64,000 bases of DNA from Muricea muricata (Eukaryota > Cnidaria > Anthozoa > Malacalcyonacea > Plexauridae): NCBI GenBank assembly GCA_963855995.1, contig OY979717.1, positions 50,827,244 to 50,891,243 of the forward strand, in the 5' to 3' direction. The notes beneath the pieces were generated by a model, which was not told where the DNA came from, searched no databases, and was given only the letters and a program-made list of their open reading frames with translations. The translations under genes were made by a program, and so were the position numbers. The number at the start of each line of letters is the position of its first letter. Within the stretch, counting starts at the first letter, position 1. This document shows positions 11,697 to 21,410 of the stretch, piece after piece.

Positions 11697-11896
11697 NNNN
11701 NNNNNNNNNNNNNNNNNNNNNNNNNNNNNNNNNNNNNNNNNNNNNNNNNNNNNNNNNNNNNNNNNNNNNNNNNNNNNNNNNNNNNNNNNNNNNNNNNNNN
11801 NNNNNNNNNNNNNNNNNNNNNNNNNNNNNNNNNNNNNNNNNNNNNNNNNNNNNNNNNNNNNNNNNNNNNNNNNNNNNNNNNNNNNNNNNNNNNNNN
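11697..11896. other. Assembly gap (200 N)
   Basis: Exactly 200 N, a size typical of an arbitrary scaffold gap. It falls inside the third tandem unit, so further copies are probably hidden. Sequence after it is unrelated to the unit. Confidence 0.98.
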
Positions 11897-12119
11897 ATTG
11901 CTTTGAAATAGAAAGAGGCCAAAAAGTAACCAAAAAGCCAAATTTTTTTTTGAGGCCAAGCAGGAAAAAAAGAAGCCAAAATCGAGTTATTTGGCCTCTA
12001 ATAGGCCAAACTACCAACCCTGCTTTATGTGAAAGTTATGTGCAGTAACTCTACACGGAACGCTGACTGTTGCCTACTGGCGCTTTAATAAGGCTTTATC
12101 TTCCAAGATGGCGCGCAAG

Positions 12120-12350
12120 ATTCACTTTGAAGTTTTGATTTTGAAAAAGAATTTTGAGGATTTTGAAAGAGATTTTGGGATTTTCACAGGGATTTTCAAT
12201 AGATTTCGTGAATTTATTAGAGATTTTGGGGATTTCTGTTCGAATTTGTCGGACTTTCAGGAATTTGCAGGAGTTTCAGGGAATTTTAGAGATTTTAACG
12301 GATTTTGGGAATTTTTTGGGATTCGTTAGGGATTTTTCTGGGATTTTCGT
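12120..12350. repeat. Degenerate GATTTTNGG-type minisatellite
   Basis: Irregular repetition of GATTTTGGGGATTT-like units, 9 to 18 bp apart. The reading frames across it are rich in F, D and G and reflect the repeat only. Confidence 0.75.
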
Positions 12351-12474
12351 CAATGTGTACGAGGATTTTCAGAGTAATACACCCCTCGATTTATTCTGCA
12401 CACATGCATGTTGGGCTTATAGATTTTGACCCTCCAAGAAGAAATTTCAAAGAACTGAGCACTATCTGCCTTAC

Positions 12475-12598
12475 TGTTTTCATTTTCACAATGCCTTCCG
12501 TAGTACCACTCATTGCAAATACACATGTATCCATCAGGTTCACAAGGGTTTCTCACACAGCTTCCAGAATTTTGGCATGGTTGCTTTGAACATATTTC
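12475..12598 (-). CDS. EGF-like domain exon of a secreted or adhesion-type gene
   Basis: The exon is bounded by an acceptor (TTTTTTAAG at 12599) and a donor (GTAAGG from 12474 down). It encodes an EGF-like domain in the order C-SKQP-C-QNSGS-C, a loop with one extra Cys (NPCEP), then CIC and WYYGRHC. The six canonical cysteines form three disulfides in EGF domains of extracellular proteins. It starts in phase 0, the same phase in which the PAN exon at 15566-15789 ends, so the two can be consecutive exons of one minus-strand gene. The rest of the gene towards the left is not found and may lie in or beyond the gap. Confidence 0.7.
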
Positions 12599-12955
12599 CT
12601 TAAAAAATGAAATATATTGTGATGTTGCAACATATTATACGCGCAAACAACGTAATAACCATCCAAATATGTTACAAGGTATATCAAAAACGTTTGATAA
12701 TGCTTAGAAAACGTCTGATAACGCTTAGAGTGCTTAATGTTTTAATGGACTTTAATTAGTGCACGTGGTACTAAGCAACACGTCTTCGTGAGGAACATCT
12801 AGCAATATATATCTTTTCACAAAGCTGGTTTTTCATTGACATTCACTTTTTAAACTTTTTGCGCGCAAAGACGTCTTGCTTAACTCCGGTTTTGAACAGA
12901 TAGTGTTAACATATGAAGTATGTTTTAAAAAAATTGGAAGGTTTCAGATATACCT
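12599..12955. other. Intronic sequence, no feature
   Basis: AT-rich sequence between the EGF exon and the foldback element, with two close repeats of AACG(T/C)(C/T)TGATAATGCTTAGA. I see no gene. Confidence 0.5.
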
Positions 12956-15384
12956 GTCGCGTTTTAGGGGTGGAATACTTTTGTTGGGTTTCTTGTTGTG
13001 CCCAACAGCCCAACGGAAGTGGATTTTCAATGAATGCAAGTTAGAAATGCGCATGCGCGAACGTTTTGGAACATCCAAAACTATAAATGCATTGATGATG
13101 GTTTTTGCATTCGAGTAGCATTGATGATGGTGTTTGCATTCGAGGAAATATTATACACTAACAGCTGAAGCCATTTTCCCGCGCTAACCCAACAGCCCAA
13201 CGGAAGTAAAAAAGATCAAACGAACACAACCGACCCAAAAAACACAACAGACCCAACAGCCCAACGGAAGTAAGAAAGATCCAACGAACACAACAGACCC
13301 AACAAACACAACAGCCCAACAACCCAACAGCCCAACGGAAGTAAAAAAAGATCAAACGAACACAACAGACCCAACAAACACAACAGCCCAACGACATAAC
13401 GGAAGTAAAAAAGATCCAACGAACACAACAGACCCAACAGCCCAACGGAAGTAAAAAAGATCCAACGAACACAACAGACCAAACAGCCCAACGGAAGTAA
13501 AAAAGATCAAACAAAAATAACAGACCCAACAAACACAACAGACCCAACAACCCAACAGCCCAACGGAAGTAAAAAAGATCCAACAAAAACAACAGACCCA
13601 ACAAACACAACAGCCCCAACAAACACAACAGCCCCAACAGCCCAACGGAAGTAAGAAAGATCCAACGAACACAACAGGTTGGGCTGTTGTGTTTGTTGGG
13701 GCTGTTGTGTTCGTTGGATCTTTCTTACTTCCGTTGGGCTGTTGTGTTTGTTGGGTCTGTTGTGTTCGTTGGATCTTTCTAACTTCCGTTGGGCTGTTGG
13801 AGCTGTTGTGTTTGTTGGGTCTGTTGTTTTTGTTGGATCTTTTTCACTTCCGTTGGGCTGTTTGGTTGTTGGGTCTGTTGTGTTTGTTTGGTCGGTTGTG
13901 TTCGTTGGATCTTTTTTACTTCCGTTGGGCTGTTGGGTCTGTTGTGTTTGTTGGGTCTGTTGTGTTCTTTGGGTCTTTTTACTTTCGTTGGGCTGTTGAG
14001 TTGTTGGGCTGTTGTGTTTGTTGGGTCGGTTGTGTTCGTTGGATCTTTTTTACTTCCGTAGGGCTGTTGGGTTGTTGTGTTTGTTGGGTCTGTTGTGTTC
14101 GTTGGATCTTTCTTACTTCCGTTGGGCAGTTGGGTTGTTGTGTTTGTTGGGTCGGTTGTGTTCGTTGGATCTTTCTTACTTCCTTTGGGCTGTTGTGTTT
14201 GTTGGGTCTGTTGTTTTTGTTGGATCTTTTTTACTTCCGTTGGGCTGTTGGGTTGTTGGGTCTGTTGTGTTTGTTGGGTCGGTTGTGTTCGTTGGGTCTT
14301 TTTACTTTCGTTGGGCTGTTGAGTTGTTGGGCTGTTGTGTTTGTTGGGTCGGTTGTGTTCGTTGGATCTTTTTTACTTCCGTAGGGCTGTTGGGTTGTTG
14401 TGTTTGTTGGGTCGGTTGTGTTCGTTGGATCTTTCTTACTTCCGTTGGGTGGTGTGTTTGTTGGGTCTGTTGTTTTTGTTGGATCTTTTTTACTTCCGTT
14501 GGGCTGTTGGGTTGTTGGGTCTGTTGTGTTTGTTGGGTCGGTTGTGTTCGTTGGATCTTTCTTACTTCCGTTGGGCTGTTGTGTTTGTTGGGTCTGTTGT
14601 TTTTGTTGAATCTTTTTTACTTCCGTTGGGCTGTTGGGTTGTTGGGTCTGTTGTGTTTGTTGGGTCGGTTGTGTTCGTTGGATCTTTCTTACTTCCGTTG
14701 GGTGGTGTGTTTGTTGGGTCTGTTGTTTTTGTTGGATCTTTTTTACTTCCGTTGGGCTGTTGGGTCTGTTGTGTTTGTTGGGTCGGTTGTGTTCGTTGGA
14801 TCTTTCTTACTTCCGTTGGGCTGTTGTGTTTGTTGGGTCTGTTGTTTTTGTTGAATCTTTTTTACTTCCGTTGGGCTGTTGGGTTGTTGGGTCTGTTGTG
14901 TTTGTTGGGTCTGTTGTGTTCGTTGGATCTTCCTTACTTCCGTTGGGCTGTTGGGGCTGTTGTGTTTGTTGGGTCTGTTGTTTTTGTTGGATTTTTTACT
15001 TCCGTTGGGCTGTTGGGTTGTTGGGCTGTTGTGTTTGTTGGGTCTGTTGTGTTCGTTGGATCTTTCTTACTTCCGTTGGGCTGTTGGGTCTGTTGTGTTT
15101 GTTGGGTCGGTTGTGTTCGTTTGATCTTTTTTACTTCCGTTGGGCTGTTGGGTTAGCGCGGGAAAATGGCTTCAGCTGTTAGTGTATAATATTTCCTCGA
15201 ATGCAAACACCATCATCAATGCTACTCGAATGCAAAAACCATCATCAATGCATTTATAGTTTTGGATGTTCCAAAACGTTCGCGCATGCGCATTTCTAAC
15301 TTGCATTCATGGAAAATCCACTTCCGTTGGGCCGTTGGGCACAACAAGAAACCCAACAAAAGTATTCCACCCCTAAAACGCGAC
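12956..15384. mobile_element. Foldback (FB-like) element with minisatellite arms
   Basis: The ends GTCGCGTTTTAGGGGTGG and CCACCCCTAAAACGCGAC are exact inverses. The outer 230-bp arms (12956-13190 and 15155-15384) are inverted copies, including AATGCGCATGCGCGAACG. Between them a minisatellite flips orientation at about 13678. No transposase is present, which is normal for non-autonomous foldback elements. Both flanks contain GGTTTCAGA in the same orientation (12940 and 15391), which may be part of an old target duplication. It sits in the intron between PAN and EGF exons. Confidence 0.75.
13190..15156. repeat. Minisatellite (TTGGGCTGTTG / ACTTCCG units) inside the foldback element
   Basis: Units of about 40 to 75 bp are built from TGTTGGGTCTGTTGTGTTTG, GTTCGTTGGATCTT and ACTTCCGTTGGGCTG blocks. 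Left of 13678 they run as the complement, right of it in this orientation, so the right side is about three times longer. The overlapping reading frames on both strands (Leu/Val/Cys-rich) are repeat artefacts and not membrane proteins. Confidence 0.9.
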
Positions 15385-15565
15385 TCATATGGTTTCAGAC
15401 ATTTTGGCCAAGCACAATTAAGTTCAAAAATTATACATTAGTTGAAAGATAGTTTTTTGTGCATTACTGCGGCGCCTTCTACTTGTTTCACAATTATCAA
15501 ACAGCGCCACAGTTATGTTCTGTGTCTAAAAATTGCGTCTGACTATACTTTAAACGGCTACTAAC

Positions 15566-15789
15566 CGGTTGAGTATCTTGCCTTTCATACGTAGCCCATT
15601 CATCAATGTTGTGCAAGGAATGTGCAACAACCTCGCTTGAATCACTCGCTATCTTGCAATTAATGTCATTGCTTGATGATATACGGTAACTGAATGCATT
15701 ACAATCCTCATTTTCAAGACATTTCTCACTGCATTCAAACCATGAGCTGACACGGTGACTTGAAATCACATACTCTTCAGGTGGGTCTA
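15566..15789 (-). CDS. PAN/apple-domain exon of a secreted or adhesion-type gene
   Basis: The exon opens after an AG acceptor at about 15787-15791 and ends at a GTTAGT donor (from 15565 down). It encodes the PAN signature: HRVSSWFECSEKCLENEDCN, then AFSYR, a central INCKIA, and a YERQ end. The spacing C-x3-C-x5-C followed by AFSY is typical of PAN_1 modules, which bind proteins or carbohydrates outside the cell. With the EGF exon at 12475-12598 the domain order is PAN then EGF, common in cnidarian extracellular proteins. A signal peptide and further domains were not found. Confidence 0.7.
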
Positions 15790-16180
15790 CTAAATATAGA
15801 ACAGGTGTTAAGCAATATTGGTCAAATAAAGGTAACTTTCCAATTGAAAGAATTCGACAATTAGAACCACATTGGTGTTATATCTATGGTGTTTTTCAAC
15901 AACAGTTACTGCCTTATATATTCCCACATGGCGCTTAGAGAAAATTGCACACCTGGTCATATTATTAAAACCAAATCTATGTCAATGATGGTGAGATGCA
16001 GAAAAGTGAGCAAAAGGCCTATGGTAAAATCAATACGTGAGCAATGTGGGAGCACATGATGAAATAGTATTTTAACAGCATATGCGTCGTTAGTATATAA
16101 AAAAGGCTCCCATTGTGTGGAATTGGAAGCATGAAATTAAAGGAGGCAGATAAGAAGAGTTTACGTATTGTGTGTATACT
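15790..16180. other. No feature
   Basis: AT-rich intronic or intergenic sequence without recognisable coding signal. Confidence 0.5.
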
Positions 16181-16185
16181 GAGTA

Positions 16186-16236
16186 TCTCTGAACGCGGCG
16201 TTTCGTCTTTCCGGACTCGTCAGCAGGAAGAGGAGG
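16186..16236 (-). ncRNA. Orphan hammerhead ribozyme
   Basis: On the minus strand: helix I CTG/CAG (longer with mismatches), core CTGACGA (plus 16217-16223), stem II GTC/GAC with loop CGGAAA, GAAAC (plus 16200-16204), helix III ACG-CCG-CGT, and cleavage triplet GTT (cut between plus 16192 and 16191). Every conserved core base is present and G10.1-C11.1 pairs, unlike family 1. No PLE coding sequence is nearby; it may be the last remnant of a PLE terminal repeat or part of a retrozyme-like element. Confidence 0.7.
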
Positions 16237-16394
16237 TTGTTTGCTTGTATAGCTACATGAGGACAGTAACAAAGAGCCTTATTGGTGCAGGCGTGTAACA
16301 AAAAAACGCGTGTAAGATGCAGCATAAGCTCCTCATCCGAATTTACTATATCAGTAAATTGCTAAAAGCCTCTAAATTTACTGATATGATAAAT

Positions 16395-16815
16395 TTACGA
16401 CAAGCCTAACCCTAATCCAAACCCTGAACCTAATCCTGAGACGAAACTATGCACGTCAAGATCGATATGACCATACAGCGCCTTAAAAAAGACCGGGTCT
16501 TTTATTTCTCTGTGGTTGCAAAGGGGTAGCAAGCTAAGGGTTATCATTCGTTGTTTGTATGATATTTCTCCGCGCTTAGCTTGCATAATCCAAGATGTAG
16601 CTTTCCTTTGTACAGATTCCACTCTGGATCTCATTTGATTGTAGGTGGAGACCATACTTTGCTGGCATAACTTAGCTGAGGCTAAGTACAGTGTGCACCG
16701 CACTGTGGTATTTGTTTAGTGTCGTCTGCGTACAAAGCTGCCAGTGTCTCGTCAGGTAATATGTCGGGAAGATCGTTTATGAATATCACAAACAGAATAG
16801 GGCCCAAGAGTGATA
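16395..16815 (-). pseudogene. LINE reverse transcriptase relic with internal deletion
   Basis: On the minus strand a stretch around 16815-16710 encodes LLGPILFVIFINDLP and LYADDTK, the RT box with the YADD catalytic motif. It then jumps straight to the C-terminal region (VESVQRKATSWIM, LSLLPLCNHREIKD, FFKALYGHIDLD) at 16703-16395. The thumb region between is missing. CR1/L2-like LINEs have this C-terminus. There is no 5' part. Confidence 0.75.
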
Positions 16816-17026
16816 GTGATGGCTGCATGGTGTATAAAGTGTTTATTTACACAAATCGGTTTACATATGCCGTTTACAGCAAATAGTTAGATAAAACATC
16901 GAATATTGCAGGTCATGTGAGATGCTAACACCATTTCGCGCGTAAAAACTGGTAAAGTACATGTGGATTTTGTAATTGCTGACAATCTTAGAAAATCAAT
17001 TTAATCTTTGTATGCAGTATTAGTAT

Positions 17027-17190
17027 AGGAAATTACACTTGTCCTCGAAGTATTAATGAAAAATCACACTTGTGTTTGGCGAAATACTCATAATACCGTT
17101 CCCTGTATTTATAAACATTTCGCCAAACACGCTTTTGATTTTTTATTTATACATTTCAGACTGTGTGATTTCCTATTGATATAATTTTGT
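17027..17190. repeat. Palindromic MITE-like hairpin
   Basis: Inverted ends (TAGTATAGGAAATTACAC / GTGTGATTTCCTATTGATA) with an inner perfect hairpin GTGTTTGGCGAAAT / ATTTCGCCAAACAC. Confidence 0.6.
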
Positions 17191-17359
17191 CACAAAAAGT
17201 TTTTAGTTTTTGAAAATTCTGTACCCCGCGGGGATCGCAATCCGTGCCCATTGATAAAAAATCGGTACACTATGCTGGTTAATGATTAATCGGCACAGTT
17301 CTTAGCCAATCAGAGTCGAGTATACAAAGAAAAATGATATTAGTATAGGTAATAGAATG

Positions 17360-17500
17360 ATTTCGAGTGCAATTTGGAAATAACATGCATGAACTCGTGA
17401 GTTTTTCAATGACGCCAATATTGCTTGAGTCCGCAGGACAAGTACAATTTGGCGTCATTGAAAAACTAACGAGAGCATGTTATTGCAAAATTGCACGAGA
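17360..17500. repeat. Palindromic MITE-like hairpin
   Basis: GAGTTTTTCAATGACGCCAA pairs with its inverted copy near 17450-17475, and AACATGCATGAACTCGT with ACGAGAGCATGTT. It is preceded by ATTAGTATAGG, as is the hairpin at 17027. Confidence 0.6.
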
Positions 17501-17939
17501 AACCATGCTGTTACTTGTTAATATTATAAAAGGAAAGATTTAAAACAAGAATGCACGCAATACAACTGTACTTACATCGCGATCGCTCCCCTTTCCTGTT
17601 TCCTTAGAAACTTTAAATTTACGCCCATAACGTTCTGATAAATACGTGTAAAGTAGTGGGAACTTTCCAATAATGATGTATTTTATTTAAATAAGTAGAT
17701 TTCCTTAAAAACCCAGCCAAATTTGACCGCAATCGCTCTCAAATTTCACCACCATGTTTGTTTTTTTTTGTTAAGAAAATTTGCACTCCCGTTTTCCTAC
17801 GTCAAATTTGATTGGTTCTTCTGTTGTTACAGATTTTTGCACTGATGTTACAGATTTTTGCACTCCTCTTCGGGATTAACTGCACTGAAACTGACCAATC
17901 ACACTCCAGATACCTTTCCTTGTATATTATATTTATCAG

Positions 17940-18050
17940 TTATAGACACGAAGCGAGGGTGATTCGGCAAAATATTAACCCGAAGTGATGACACTGAGCG
18001 TTAATATTTTGCCGAATCACCAAAGCGGAGGGTCTATAAATGATATATTA
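17940..18050. repeat. Perfect-stem hairpin of the GATTCGGCAAAATATTAAC type
   Basis: GGTGATTCGGCAAAATATTAA pairs exactly with TTAATATTTTGCCGAATCACC. The outer parts (TAGAC...CGAAGCGAGGG / GCGGAGGGTCTATAAATGATA) resemble those of the hairpin at 35221-35300 and its duplicate at 62041-62120. Confidence 0.65.
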
Positions 18051-18526
18051 TACCGAAAATATATAACTGTTCAAGTCCAGGACAACTTGTCAACATACCT
18101 TCGAGAATACGAAATTTCGTTTTTTACTCAAATAAATAATTTTCCCAAAGTTCTTTGCCAAATGGCATCAAGTAAATAGTGCTGAATAACGTCTTTTGAA
18201 CATCTTGTTTTGTAAAATTTCCAGTGAAACCACTTAAAAAACACCGTAGAATATCCATACACTATTGTGTGCTCCCGCCATTTTTCATTGTTTTTATTCG
18301 GCGCGTGTAGCTCTCGCGGGATGTCGCGTGAGATTATTCAAAAGTCGAATCTACCGGGAGATTCGATCGAATTTCCCGGGAGATTCGGGCGAATACCATG
18401 CCTCGGGGAAAAAACCTAGGGTCAGAATTTTCTATAGGGTGGTATTCGCTGAAAAATACTATGGGTACGTGCTACTAATAGAACATTTTGATTGGACGAG
18501 CTAAGTTTGAGGTATAATATTATACA
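18051..18526. other. No gene; short GATTCG-rich patch
   Basis: Includes CCGGGAGATTCGATCGAAT near 18352, repeated 25 bp later in altered form. I see no coding signal. Confidence 0.45.
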
Positions 18527-18830
18527 AATAATGAATGTTTATGAGTGCAATAGTAAGAATATTTTCATTCGGTGAAAGATGGAATGTTCTATTCAACGAG
18601 GCGATAGCCGAGTATAATACCAAAATAGGCTATTGCTTTTCAAATAAAAACAATTTATTAAAAGATCACCGTCCGAGAAATGTTTTGACGAATGGGATTT
18701 ATTGAAAACAGAAAGAGTGGAATAGTAAAAAATGTATAGTACTTTTGCACTCTGGAGAGTGCAATAGTATTTTCCTATTGCACTCTTGGGAAATAGAACT
18801 TTCTATTCGACATCACGTGACCAAAATCAA
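18527..18830. repeat. MITE-like repeat with GAGGCGATAGCCGAG motif, copy 1
   Basis: Contains TTCATTCGGTGAAAGATGGAA, ACGAGGCGATAGCCGAG, TATAATACC and a GTGCAATAG hairpin near 18750-18790. The same order of blocks recurs at 20205-20610. Confidence 0.6.
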
Positions 18831-18916
18831 CGAATTACACGATCTGAATTTAACAAGGTATAACGTAATATCATATTTAACATAGAATTTGTGAATTCTA
18901 AACGCTGATTGATTAA

Positions 18917-19165
18917 GAGCCGTGTTTACATAACTCAATGTAAACACGGAAAATTTCCCGTCGCGCATCTTTTGAAGCAATTTTATTTTGGGGGGGTTTT
19001 ACGATTACAAAAAATAAAACATTTTTTCCGTATTGACATACAATTATATCAAAACTCGTAGAAATTGGAAAAATTCGAAATTAAGTGAAAACACTCCGCT
19101 CTGCGGTCGTGTTTCTACGCAATTTCTCGTTTTTCCCATTTCCACTCGTGTTGATATAACTGTGT
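18917..19165. repeat. Two adjacent hairpins
   Basis: CCGTGTTTACAT / ATGTAAACACGG at 18917-18948, then ATCAAAACTCGTAGAAATTGGAAA-type arms at about 19045-19155 inverted around CACTCCGCTCTGCGGTCGTG. No coding. Confidence 0.55.
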
Positions 19166-19169
19166 ATCA

Positions 19170-20200
19170 AGTTATCAACAAGGAAAATGTTTGCCAAAAA
19201 TGTTTTTCAAGAGAACACATTTTCAGCATTTTCGCATTTTAACGGAAATTTGGATCATAGAATTCATTTAAAATTGCACACATTGTCAATGTTAGACGAT
19301 GGTGTTAGAAACATAATGCGAAGAAAAAAAATTGGGGTCTCCGTGCCTCTTTTCTATTTACACAGCATAATACATCATTTTTGAATAAATTTTATACGCA
19401 AGTGTTGCCACAGCAACACAGCATTCAGCATTGGTCATCAAAGCTTATGTCATAATTTGAAAGACCAAATGTTAAAATATTTAAAGAATCCAATGCGATC
19501 TGATTTAAATTTAACTGTATAAAAGTTGCAGATGATAAGAAAGGTATAGGTCAATTTTTTAAAGCTATATCAAGCCACCTTGAGTTAAATCCTTACTTAT
19601 GCAGGGTATACAAAAGGTTGACAAATCTGAAATCACTCACAGCTTCGTAGAGCGCATCAAAGAGAACTTTTTTCATTAATGTAGAGGGTGGTTATTATGC
19701 AGAACGGACGTATTATATAATTTACGGGGGTTTCTTTGACAATGAATTTAAAACGACTTATGCATGCAATTTGAATGATTAAAGTTAATTTTGATTTGGC
19801 CAAAAACCATCTTTTTAATCCCTTTGAGAAAGTGTAAACCACTAGCAAATCCAATATTTTCGACGTCGTTCAAGTGGTTATTCTTTCATGCTACGACCAA
19901 TAATTTTCCGTTCTTTGATCCCAGCCCCAAATTCGTCGTGAATGCGATCAAAGGCGCTGCATTCGTGACTCGTAACATGAAAGAATAACCGTTCAAAAGC
20001 AGACTGCCTTCATAACAGACGCTAATTTGACTTGATCGCAGACAGAGTTTTTAGATTAACAAATTGTGAAGCTTGATATTTTTATCTAGTTTGCTGTAAA
20101 TTGCGGCAATCCGTTGCTCCTAATACTCTCCCTCAGAAGTGTGTGTTTGTAAAATCCACACGAGAAACCAGGAACCATACTCGGAACCCTACCCGAAACA
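19170..20200. other. No gene; fragments of repeats
   Basis: 19604-19690 resembles the terminus of the element at 27704 (CAGGGTATACAAAAGGTTGACAAAT). An inverted pair (GGTTATTCTTTCATG / CATGAAAGAATAACC) lies at about 19877 and 19977. No gene recognised. Confidence 0.5.
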
Positions 20201-20204
20201 TTAG

Positions 20205-20610
20205 GCGCAATACGTGGAATATTTTCATGAGGTGAAAGATTGATTGTTCCATTCAGCGAGGCGATAGCTGAGTTGAGTGGAACAATCAATCTTTCACCGA
20301 ATGAAAATATTCTTACTTTTGCACGAATGAAAACATTCATTACTTGTTTTATATAATACCAGACTATTGTTTTTCAAAACCAATTTATTTGACACTTAAA
20401 ACATCGCTCATTTGAGTCGTATTTTTTTAGTATTTGGACTATTTCGCATTCATCTCAAGACCGAAACCAGCCTAAAGTAAACTACGAGGACCGTACGAAG
20501 AGCTTTTTGACGGATGGGAATTGTGAAAGTGCAATGGAAAAAACTATTGCACTCCTAGGAGTGCAATGAAACGATTTTCATTACACTCATGGAAAATGGA
20601 ACTTTTTATT
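20205..20610. repeat. MITE-like repeat with GAGGCGATAGCTGAG motif, copy 2
   Basis: A long perfect-looking hairpin (GGTGAAAGATTGATTGTTCC / GGAACAATCAATCTTTCACC at 20231-20300) around AGCGAGGCGATAGCTGAG. It is followed by the TATAATACC block and a GTGCAAT hairpin at about 20530-20575, in the same order as copy 1. Confidence 0.65.
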
Positions 20611-21189
20611 TAATATTGATAATCACCATGCAAAAATACAAGGAACTTACACATTCCATGTTTAGTGACACGTTCGCCTTGTTGATTGTCATTGATGAGA
20701 GCAAAGATATGCAGACTGAGGTTCATTCATATTCGACTTCTTACTTTAAAATTATATAAATTAAAACCGCTGCATATCATGCCTGTCATGTGCGATTTTT
20801 CATTATTGTTTATGTCAACTACGTGTTAGGAAAGTATTGATTAACCAATAAAAATATGCAATACACCGCCTGTAATGTGCGATTTTTTATTACGCTTTAT
20901 GTGTATTTGGAGCCGGTTGCTCAAAGATCGGACGACCTGCAAAAAATGTTCGAAATTATAAAGAAAGTTCAAGTTGAGAATGCAAATGTTTTACCTGGGT
21001 TATACAAATCAACGGCGTTTTTGTGGCATACTCGACCTTCGAACAACAGCCCCTGTAATAATTTACTATACCATTGAAATTGTGATAAAATTTGGTTTTT
21101 ATCGTGTATGCATACTAAAATTATGGCACAAAGTTTAAAATGTTGATGGGAAATTAGTATTTGCTCCACTATGAGGAGTTTTACTTTTG
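20611..21189. other. No feature
   Basis: Contains a short direct duplication: TGTGCGATTTTTCATTA (about 20788) and TGTGCGATTTTTTATTA (about 20876). Nothing coding recognised. Confidence 0.45.
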
Positions 21190-21410
21190 GTTCCGGACAA
21201 TTTCACGTGTTTTATAGGAATTCCTCGTATTCCGCCTAGTGTTTCGGGTGTTCCAGATAGGGTTACGGGTGTTCCAACCGGGTTCTGGGTGGGGTTCCAG
21301 GTGGGACGAGGATCGAACCCTGGCTTTTAAAGTATTCCGTGGGGGATTCCGGGTGTTCTAGGTAGGCTTCTGGGTGTTACGAATGAGGTTCTGAGTAGAA
21401 TAAAGGTAGT
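21190..21410. repeat. Degenerate GGGTGTTCC minisatellite
   Basis: Irregular 15 to 25-bp units such as GGGTTACGGGTGTTCCA, GGTTCTGGGTGGGGTTCCAG and GATTCCGGGTGTTCTAGG. Confidence 0.65.

Noticed and set aside
13190..15156. Regularly spaced repeats that could suggest a CRISPR array
   Set aside because: Units are tandem, variable in length and without unique spacers, in a eukaryotic genome; they are a minisatellite.
13158..15182. Long overlapping Leu/Val/Cys-rich reading frames on both strands, looking like membrane proteins
   Set aside because: They are translations of the GT-rich minisatellite in the foldback element; several frames are open at once and shift with the repeat units.
21285..21320. 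GGTTCGATCC-like sequence (minus strand) resembling a tRNA T-loop
   Set aside because: No paired T-stem, anticodon arm or acceptor stem can be built; it lies in a degenerate minisatellite.
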